Source: Phallus indusiatus (taxonomy: Eukaryota; Basidiomycota; Agaricomycetes; Phallales; Phallaceae). Taken from it: a stretch of 64,000 nt of DNA. Location: contig JAQFWX010000004.1 of NCBI GenBank assembly GCA_027605045.1, positions 1,054,001-1,118,000 on the forward strand. The letters run 5' to 3'. The first letter of the stretch is position 1. Every line of letters begins with the position of its first letter. Below, piece by piece: positions 57,944 through 64,000 of the stretch. Below the pieces are notes generated by a model. That model made no database searches. It saw only the letters and a list, made by a program, of their open reading frames with translations, and was not told the origin of the DNA. Made by a program: the position numbers and the translations under genes.

Positions 57944-59619
57944 ATGTCAACTCTCGAAGAATTCAAAGGTCTTTTCAAGGGCGACATTGTCGAACCTTCC
58001 TCTCCCGAATATGCAAGTGCCTTGGCTCGGTGGGCAAAGAATGCTGAACGAAAAGCCCGGTATTACTCGCCGCCGTTTCCGTCATTGTAGAGTTCCATTC
58101 ACCGCCTCATAGATACGTCTTTTTTCCAAAAGATGAGCAAGACGTTGCAAATGCTGTCAAGTTCGCAATAGCAAGTGATTTGCCTTTAGCCGTCAAAGGA
58201 GGTGGACACAATCCCTCTGGTTCTTCGTCTGTCGAGGACGGTGTCTCGATTGATTTGAACCGGTACTTTGACACGACTCGGGTCGATCCTGAAAAGCGAT
58301 TGGCCTACGTTGGGGGCGGAGCACTGTGGAAAACCGTAGACTACGCTGCTATCGAACATGGTTTAGCCACCCCCGGTGGCACGGTTAATCATACAGGCGT
58401 CGGAGGGCTGACCTTAGGTGCGGGCTACGGGTATCTGTGCGGAAGACATGGCCTTGTGATCGATAATCTTGTCCAGGCGACCGTCGTCCTCGCAGATGGA
58501 TCAATCGTTACCGCCTCTGAAACATCCCATTCGGATTTATTCTGGGCTATTCGTGGAGGGGGCGGCAATTTCGGAATAGTAACTGAATTCGTTCTCAAGT
58601 TACATCCACAACGCAAAACCGTTTATGCCGGCATGATTACTTTTCCTCCTCCGCTTTTGGACGAGGTTGTTGTTGTTGTCGACAAATGGTGGAGTGAAGT
58701 AGAAGATGATGAATATATCCTATTTGTACTGACCCGAGGACCAGATAAACAGGTAAATCGTTATCTTTTTTTTCTCTCGGAGTTTTACATGTCCCATATT
58801 GTAGCCCGCTATCGTCGCTCTTCTTTTTTATAACGGATCGGAACAAGAGGGCCGCCAGCGTTTCAAACCATTGTTTGATTTAGGTACACACTTAATTCGT
58901 AAAGCTGTTTTCTCTCCAATGAATAGAAGACAGGTCCAGTGGCAGACTCAACTCGAGAAATACCTTTTGAACAAGCGAACGAATTGCTTAATCCTATGAC
59001 GCCGCATGGCCGAAGGGTTTATATGGTTTGTATCGGCATTGAATAATAAGATTTTAATAAGCTGATAAAAACATTAGAACGGAGCAACTCTTAGATCGTC
59101 TCTTGCTAAAGTTGCACCACAAGTTTTCAAATGCGTTTCAGAACTTTCCGAGAAACACCCAACAGATCCATCACGTGCACCGTTCGAAGTCTCTCTCAAT
59201 TTTGAGTTTTTTCCATATAGAAAAATCTGTGAAGTCCCTCCTGACGCGACCGCATGTCGCAGTCGCGGTGGGCAGCCGAATGCTCTTATCCTTATAAATT
59301 GGGACGAAGAAGAAGAAGGCGTTGATGTGAAACACGCACGTTTCATCTCACGAGAACTACAGCAGATCATACATGATTTAGCGGATAGGGAATTGGATGA
59401 GAACGAAAATTCTGGTTATGGGAACTACAGTATGATAAACTTTCAATGTCATTTTTCTGTTCGCTGACGAATAAATTTCTAGCTACGGATCCTACTGATT
59501 TACAAACCAAATCACAGCAGTTATGGGGCAAGAATTATCCACGCTTGCAAAAGATCAAGCACAAGTATGATCCCAATTCTGTTTTCAACAGATGGATTCC
59601 TATTCTTCCAAGTGCATAA
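57944..59619 (+). CDS. FAD-linked oxidoreductase, berberine-bridge-enzyme type
   Basis: A PCMH-type FAD enzyme that oxidises sugars, alcohols or secondary metabolites with O2. Start ATG 57944 (MSTLEEFKGLFKGDIVEPSS). A 53-base intron restores ERKARYVFFPKDEQDVANAV. The FAD-binding domain has the covalent His in LAVKGGGHNPSGSSS, then GGGALWKTVDYAAIEHGLAT, GGTVNHTGVGGLTLGAGYGY and DLFWAIRGGGGNFGIVTEFV. The BBE domain at the C terminus reads YPRLQKIKHKYDPNSVFNRW. The second covalent Cys of bicovalent members is replaced (position in ATPGGTVNHTG), so a single 8-alpha-histidyl link is expected. No signal peptide, so it is likely cytosolic. Stop TAA 59617-59619. Confidence 0.88.
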
Positions 59620-60678
59620 TCACTGTGCTCCAAGACAAGGCCTGTCATCTACATTGTGTATTATTTATTTATATGTTAGTGTACTATTCGGGATTAGATT
59701 AACTTTTCAAATCAGATCAGAACTCAAGCTCCACCACATGACATATATTAAATTTAGGACCAGAACATCGCCTCCAGATCAAATTCGATTTCGAGAACCC
59801 TAGATTCGGCAAAAGCCGATCCGTAAATTTCTGATTCATGTGCTTGGAGACCGGGTTTCAAACAAATGCTTGTGCTACGGGGTTAGCGTCTTTGAAATCT
59901 GATTTGTAGGCGAATTCGCTGTTTATACCAATCGGTGATCTGGGTTGCAGCTCCTGGAGCCCTCCAGAAGCCCTCCAGAAGCTCCCAGAGGGTATCAAGC
60001 TGTATCAAGCATCTTAGAATTGCCAGAACTCGAAACCTTGAACACCAATTTGGATGACAGGTTATTTCCGCGAAATGGAGTTCTGATCGTCGTCCCGCGT
60101 CACCGTCTTATATGCCGTTACTGAGCGGTTTTTGGAACCTAGGTCAGAATGCGACAGGCCTTACGAAAAAGCAACAAGCGATAGATCGAGGAAGGACTTC
60201 CGGTTTTATGCGTCGATTGTGGATTCCGTCTGTTGAGCCTCCCTTGCAGCTCTTGCAGCCGAGCTAAGGCGACCAACTGCCCCGAGTACGTAGAATCTAT
60301 TGTGGCGTGATGTTCCATTTTATTGGCACGAACAAATTGGCACTCACTCTCATTATTCTACTGGACTGAAAGCCTTGCACAGCCTTACACTCGGGAGACT
60401 CGGACGTTTTCGAAAATACAAACTGGTTTGATTGGCCAATAAGAAACCGAAATGAATATCGAAGCAGCATGGTCGTATTGCCATTGCCAACTCTCATCAA
60501 CTCGTTGGTACTCTGTTTGTCACTCTTTTGTTGATCGCTTTGGTTCTTGATTGTTGTTCTTCAAACATTAATGCACCATTTATTACACCACAATTCGCTC
60601 CCTCTTCTCCCTCTTTAAAAACGTTCGGACCTTTTAGTTTTTGGTCCTTAGACATACGTTTCAAATTTCTTCTCACTC
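59620..60678. other. 1.06 kb intergenic region with short tandem repeats
   Basis: Two copies of GCCCTCCAGAA lie at 59959-59980 and a tandem pair of GTATCAAGCT/A at 59992-60011, both imperfectly extended. A minus-strand open frame (60297-60500) has no support. The region is otherwise plain. Confidence 0.4.
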
Positions 60679-62214
60679 ATGAACCATATCTCCAAAACGG
60701 GTGTTGGTAGTTTTGGGATATTTGGTCTACTAGCCACGGAAGCTTCAGAAAATCGACGGGAGCTTGTCTCTGCATGTAAGTAAGTGTTGCGAACTTGTAA
60801 ACTCACTCATTTCACTTTGTGATAGTATGTGCCAACATCCTTTTGGCATGGGATATCATCATCACATTTGATATAGAAGTTGAGCTCATCTGGAAGTCAG
60901 TCTTATCCTCTGTGATTGAGCGTCGATGTATTGATGCTTGTTCATGAGAGCTCCGAAGTCAGTTGTAACCTGCTTGTTTCTCTTTAACAGATACATAAGC
61001 CTCAGTCAAGCGATGTCAGTACCGGTTGCCGATCTTTTCTTCTCCTCGATATTAATGAACGTTCATAGAATGTCTACAGTTTTCCTTCATGGTGAATTCA
61101 AGACAGAACATAACATATGTCGTGTGTATGCGTGGTACTACGCGTTTAGTACCGTTTCATTAATATGGATTACGAATATATTAAATGTTTATCGAGGTAT
61201 GTTTTCTGTGCACATAATAGTACTTCGTAGTATTTGATGTCACCACTCGCAAATTATTAGTTTATGCTTTTTTCGGACGAGATCGGAGGATCTTGATCGT
61301 CATAAGCACACTTGGGGTTATTAATGGCGGTGCAACTTTGGTTATGAGTATCCTCGTTGTCAGAACATTCGCAATATTTCATACGAATATCGTTCTCACA
61401 GCAGTTGGGGAATGCATTTTAACGAATTTCCCTCGGCTGCTCCACTATATTTGGTAAATGTTTCAAACTATATGCTATTCTGGCCTTAGTATAGTTAACG
61501 ACAATATGTTTTCAGGGTTACGGAAACAGTATTTCAGAGCTTCCTGTTCTTTTTGATGTTGGCAAGGTAACAAGTGCCTTAACAGTAGTTTTCACTGTCG
61601 ATAACTTGAACTTCATTCTATTACAGGTGTATTCAGAAAACAGTTATCTCATGGAACAAAACCATGAGCCCCAGTAACCTTTACCATCTTTTTATACGGG
61701 ACGGGATCTGGGCGTACACGATTCTTCTTGGTATGACATCAAACCTACTCTTGTTGAGAATATAGAGCCATAATGTGAATATAGGCATGTTCATTGTATC
61801 CGCGACACAGACTAATGTCAGTGGTCTATCAGTTTTACAGTGCGTAATTGAGAAACATACTTTGGTTTGTGGTGCTAATATGTGATGCAACTCGTAGATG
61901 GGCTGTCACCTATGCAGAGATTTGGGTAAGGGTCCAAAAGTTACTATTGTGCCTGGAAGGCATTCTGACAAGTTAACACGTACAACCGGTATCAGAGCTC
62001 GCGTGTGATACTCAATCTGAGAAGCCTTAGATCACCGCACGCGAATTCAAGTACATACGTCATATCTTGGTCGCGATGGGCAAGCGAAGTTGTCTTTGAT
62101 ACCATAGATGAGTCCGACGACTCGGACGATGTCACCATTCCAGACGAGAGTATAGAGCTTCAGGTCATGGGAAGGAGTGAACAAAACCAATTGATGGAAA
62201 TCGACAATACTTAG
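60679..62214 (+). CDS. DUF6533 seven-helix membrane protein
   Basis: Agaricomycete DUF6533 proteins are multi-pass membrane proteins of unknown, perhaps sensory, function. After a short N terminus (MNHISKTGVGSFGIF) the DUF6533 block appears: LAWDIIITFDIEVELIWK. Later exons supply further helices: FLFNRYISLSQAM, YYAFSTVSLIWITNILNVYR, YAFFGRDRRILIVISTLGVI, VNGGATLVMSILVVRTFAIF-like sequence, SFLFFLMLARCIQKTVI, YTILLGMFIVSATQTN and WAVTYAEIWVTTGIRARVIL with its ARVILNLR motif. The C terminus is acidic (DTIDESDDSDDVTIPDES) and ends at TAG 62212-62214. Eight or so exons. Function is not known. Confidence 0.8.
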
Positions 62215-63115
62215 CTTAATGACGCTGAAAACGAGGATGAGCCACGATGAAAAGCCGAGACCCCAATGCAGCGACGAATCGTTCACCCCTACGTGACACT
62301 TCGAGAGATACTTATGTATGCGCGTCGCATGGACAGAAGATCAGGTCGAACTTTCTGATTTCTGATTTATATACTGACATTTATTCATTTTTTATCTTTT
62401 CCATTTACTTCTTGTACCTTTAATGCATCGGTTTCAGTTTGGACTTCAAGTTGAATTCCGTTTTAGTACATGATATTAGACGCGTCGTTTCGGGTCACAG
62501 AATAACATATTTGAAGTTCTGCCTCGAGACGACAAATGTATCCTTTTCTTTGACCTGCACCCTCTTTCTTTTTGACCTAAATGTATTATACTTGATGATC
62601 GTGGTTGTACATTTCATTATGTAGCTCTGTTGTCATCTGAAAAAAACCAACGTTTAGAATCGAATCTAAAAGGAGAGTATTCGAATGTCCAGACCGAGTC
62701 TGACGTGTGTTATTGGATTATACGTTGTATGTAGGATAGGATTTGGCGTAATAGATCGTAAAATTGACGTTAGCACGATACAACACGGCACACACGATAC
62801 AGACGCGACACAGCACAAATGGGTGGAGGACAAAAGCTCAAGTCTATTATGTAATCTACTGAATACATCATATGGTCCTAACTAATAAAATCCAACATGT
62901 GTATCGAGAAAATGTACCAAACCGATGAGGAGAACAGGAGGCTACGAATTCCGATTTTTGGGTCTTTCCCCCAAACCCCGTTTCTGCCGTATACGTAACC
63001 GGTTAACCGACGGAGTCCGAACTCGGATCGGCGGCTCGGCACAAAGCTACTAGAACCCTGGGCATTTATAAGCCCACAAACAACTGGGGTTAGTTCTACG
63101 TCAACCCACGAAATC
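62215..63115. other. Intergenic region upstream of the zinc transporter gene
   Basis: About 900 bases. A degenerate repeat of ACACG(A/G)-type units runs from about 62773 to 62816. GC-rich near 63000 (GTCCGAACTCGGATCGGCGG). No gene or RNA is evident; it should contain the transporter promoter. Confidence 0.4.
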
Positions 63116-64000
63116 ATGAAAAATACGACACGGATTGGCATCGTCCTAACAATTGGTTTTTCCTTCTTCATAGTCGAAATTATAGGTATGTTTCTGCCAA
63201 ACCATTCATATAGATATGAAAACCATAAACACTTTTCGCCGATTGGTAGTTGGGTTTCGCACGAAGAGTCTTGCTTTGATAGCTGATGCTGTTTGTATTC
63301 ACCACTCAATCAACTCTATTCTAATGTCTCACGAGATTTTTCCGACAGTTCCATTATTTGAACGTAAGCAGGCTCGAGGTTTTATTTGCAACAGTCCTTA
63401 CAGGATATGATATCAGGACATAGTCGCATAGTACGTCACTCAAGCTCATCTCGCCACTTTTTGGACTAAAGCGCATAAAGTGCCATTTCTTTCGCCGCCG
63501 CATACGTGAGTGTCAATTTTCAACTGGCTGGCACAAATCCCATTCTCACTCCAAAATTAGCTACAAGACAGCGGAACACATGTAATCAGAGTTTTATAAT
63601 TCTAAATCTGTCACTTATAAAATAAATCCGCAGACGAGTGGCTTTACATACGCGTTCCACCGCGCCGAACTAGTTGGTAAGAATCAGCTCAATTGTTTCC
63701 AATCATCTCATTCAATTTTCAATTTCAATTTACAGGAGCATTCTTCAATGGCGTTTTTCTTTTAGCTTTAGGCTTGTCGATCTTTTTGCAATCTATTGAA
63801 CGATTCGTTCATCCAGAAGTTATCGAGTCCCCTGAATTGGTTCTCATCGTGGGCTGCATTGGACTAGGCTTGAATATACTCAGTGCTTTTGTTGTTCATA
63901 GTATGTTGATCCTGTTTTTAATCCCCTCGATAATGCGCTTATACTTGATTCAAGACCACTCTCACAGCCACGGTCACGGTCATAGCCATGGTCATGGCGG
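63116..64000 (+). CDS. Cation diffusion facilitator (zinc transporter, ZRC1/COT1/ZnT1 type), 5' part
   Basis: Moves Zn2+ (and similar ions) out of the cytosol into the vacuole, ER or outside, in exchange for protons. ATG 63116: MKNTTRIGIVLTIGFSFFIV (helix 1), then RTKSLALIADA and, over two tiny exons, FHYLN and DIVAY. This gives the helix 2 metal-site motif HxxxD. Then AISFAAAYLQDSGTHTSGFT, YAFHRAELVGAFFNGVFLLA (helices 3-4), SIERFVHPEVIESPELVLIV and GLGLNILSAFVVH. The His-rich loop HSHSHGHGHSHGHG has just begun when the window ends. At least eight exons; the rest of the gene is outside. Confidence 0.88.
63349..63363 (+). other. 15-base microexon of the zinc transporter
   Basis: TTCCATTATTTGAAC, coding FHYLN, lies between a CGACAG acceptor and a GTAAGC donor. 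Confidence 0.75.
63417..63430 (+). other. 14-base microexon of the zinc transporter
   Basis: GACATAGTCGCATA, coding DIVA plus part of Y, lies between TATCAG and GTACGT. It carries the Asp of the helix 2 zinc motif. Confidence 0.75.

Noticed and set aside
1..64000. Transposons, CRISPR arrays or biosynthetic gene cluster
   Set aside because: No transposase, reverse transcriptase, long terminal repeats, regular spaced repeats, or synthase genes were seen; DDI1 has a retropepsin fold but is a cellular gene.

Overview
This is nuclear DNA of a filamentous basidiomycete, most likely an Agaricomycete. The evidence is many short introns (about 45-80 bases) with GT-AG ends, compact gene spacing, fungal-only protein families (ATG29, SIN-pathway Cdc14, RCF2, RTC3) and a DUF6533 seven-helix protein, a family typical of mushroom-forming fungi. 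The species cannot be named from the sequence. I saw no rRNA, tRNA, transposon, CRISPR array or viral gene. Gene coordinates run from start codon to stop codon, introns included.

Layout. 1-9138: a PCI-domain protein (PCID2/CSN12 type), an unrecognised membrane protein, TRM10 tRNA methyltransferase, NDUFAF5 complex I assembly factor, a two-RRM nucleolar protein (NOP13 type) and an OFD1/TPA1 prolyl hydroxylase. 9366-15514: MLH3, RTC3 and DMC1, so two meiotic recombination genes lie within 6 kb on the same strand. 15882-22529: an unknown coiled-coil protein, RCF2, and a large FG nucleoporin with a predicted membrane helix near its N terminus. 23597-31212: an unrecognised and perhaps decaying gene, the EFM7 methyltransferase, a tail-anchored coiled-coil protein carrying what looks like a dynein-adaptor CC1 box, and the septation-network protein Cdc14. 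31497-39947: a sugar-porter family transporter, cytochrome b5, an FAH-family hydrolase and succinate-semialdehyde dehydrogenase. 40259-46110: YIH1/IMPACT and ATG29 sharing a 72-base promoter, an ambiguous stretch with two small ORFs, and DDI1. 46351-57016: an RRM protein, SPT3, MET16, eIF3m, the TLS1/C9orf78 homologue, an unknown disordered protein, ribosomal protein eL18 and a TRA2-type splicing factor. 57944-64000: a BBE-type FAD oxidase, the DUF6533 protein, and the start of a zinc transporter cut by the window edge.

Most genes are conserved housekeeping genes and I see no metabolic cluster. The points that stand out are gene architecture (coding exons of 3, 4, 6, 9, 14 and 15 bases, and two GC-AG introns), very tight divergent and convergent gene pairs, and two proteins of unusual design: the CC1-box tail-anchored protein and the membrane-anchored FG nucleoporin. 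All splice sites were worked out by eye from reading frame and family conservation, so individual exon borders carry some uncertainty.
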